A DNA stretch of 64,000 nucleotides from Croceicoccus naphthovorans (GTDB lineage Bacteria; Pseudomonadota; Alphaproteobacteria; Sphingomonadales; Sphingomonadaceae). Below are positions 63,647 through 64,000 of the stretch, piece by piece (the stretch's first letter is position 1; each line of letters begins with the position of its first letter). The DNA lies in assembly GCF_001028705.1 (NCBI RefSeq), contig NZ_CP011770.1:2793501-2857500 (forward strand). Reading direction: 5' to 3'. Both the position numbers and the translations under genes were made by a program. Below the pieces are notes generated by a model. It did not search any database, was not told the DNA's origin, and worked only from the letters and a program-made list of their open reading frames with translations.

Positions 63647-63994
63647 ATGGTTGGAACGGTGCAAGTCCGCTGGTGCCCCCATTGCAAGGCCTGGGGCCGG
63701 GCGAAACAGTTGGCGGCGGACCCGTCGCATGGCTGGGTGTCAGGGGGCGACGATGCGATGATCGCCTTTCACTACGTTCGCGAAGACTACTCTTGCAACG
63801 CCTGCGAAGCACCGTTTGCCAGAAGCCGCATCACATCCTGCCCGCCCGAACATATCTGGTCCGCGCGCAGCGCCTTGGCCCGCATCCGGTCGGAACCGAA
63901 CAGCCGCCGCGCGATCCCGCTATGGTGGGAAGGCCATCCCGAACTGTCGGACTTTTCCGCGCCCTTTGCGAAGGGCAGTCAGGCAACCGCCTGA
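63647..63994 (+). CDS. Small zinc-ribbon protein, hypothetical
   Basis: The protein has about 115 residues and two Cys pairs (VRWCPHCKAWG and YSCNACEAPF), a C2-C2 zinc ribbon, followed by a basic helical tail and an acidic-hydrophobic end (IPLWWEGHPELSDF). ATG 63647 is chosen because GGAAGGGATCGG precedes it; a longer frame starts at 63539 inside the CtrA-like site. No family was recognised. Its stop lies six bases before the window ends. Confidence 0.65.
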   Translation: MVGTVQVRWCPHCKAWGRAKQLAADPSHGWVSGGDDAMIAFHYVREDYSCNACEAPFARSRITSCPPEHIWSARSALARIRSEPNSRRAIPLWWEGHPELSDFSAPFAKGSQATA

Positions 63995-64000
63995 CCGGCG

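Overview
The window looks like chromosomal core genome from a GC-rich alphaproteobacterium of the order Sphingomonadales, most probably Erythrobacteraceae or a close relative. The case rests on gene content: a ChpT-type histidine phosphotransferase, MipZ, an alphaproteobacterial RpoH, the petABC bc1 operon, a TorF-type putative porin, DUF3422 and DUF3597 proteins, a trigger factor with a long Lys/Ala tail, and a candidate CtrA box. No plasmid, phage, CRISPR, transposase or integrase gene was recognised. The window starts inside a TauE/SafE permease gene and ends just after a small zinc-ribbon gene. Layout from left to right: 1-5,180 holds the permease, a two-gene NfrB/barrel surface-polysaccharide module, NhaA and a glyoxalase. 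5,290-9,732 holds the TorF porin, a PrpA-like phosphatase, UDP-glucose dehydrogenase, RNase P RNA (minus strand) and an AmpD-type amidase that overlaps chpT (9,716-10,378). 10,675-18,540 holds a lipoprotein, a BON protein, a JAMM metallopeptidase facing an RluD-type pseudouridine synthase, rpoH, an SDR, a Na+/H+ antiporter, mtgA and a CDF metal transporter. 18,679-20,390 is the most accessory-looking stretch: a polysaccharide deacetylase lacking its metal histidines, then two small membrane-protein units with shared flanking direct repeats and visibly lower GC. 20,532-26,902 is a proteostasis block (clpX, clpP, tig, tRNA-Leu, sppA). 27,074-33,575 carries pyrB and a dihydroorotase-like pyrC homologue without its HxH motif, a mechanosensitive channel and an S9 peptidase lipoprotein. 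33,638-41,820 carries small conserved proteins, rplT/rpmI, hisN, a cupin, prs, glpX, hom and a secreted protein of unknown function. 42,243-45,474 is a tonB-exbB-exbD-exbD-exbD locus, convergent with an Lhr-type helicase. 48,269-58,188 holds a phosphoglucomutase/phosphomannomutase, a J-domain protein with mipZ, panC, tRNA-Gly, DUF3422, petABC, midA and lgt. 58,385-63,994 holds glnD, a divergent cold-shock-like protein, two small unknown genes, gltX and the zinc-ribbon gene behind the CtrA-like site. Functional threads: several members of the alphaproteobacterial cell-cycle circuitry (ChpT, ClpXP, MipZ, one CtrA-like box) lie in one window. Envelope functions recur (NfrB, Ugd, MtgA, amidase, Lgt, SppA, TonB/Exb, AlgC-type mutase). 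Respiratory and nitrogen control genes (petABC, midA, glnD) sit at the right end. Nothing resembles a complete new defence or mobile system. The best leads are the paired repeat-flanked units at 19.4-20.4 kb and several proteins that keep their fold but lack catalytic or ligand-binding residues: the deacetylase, the dihydroorotase and the cold-shock domain. Starts were moved inward from the longest frame where a ribosome-binding site or the family's usual N-terminus supported it.
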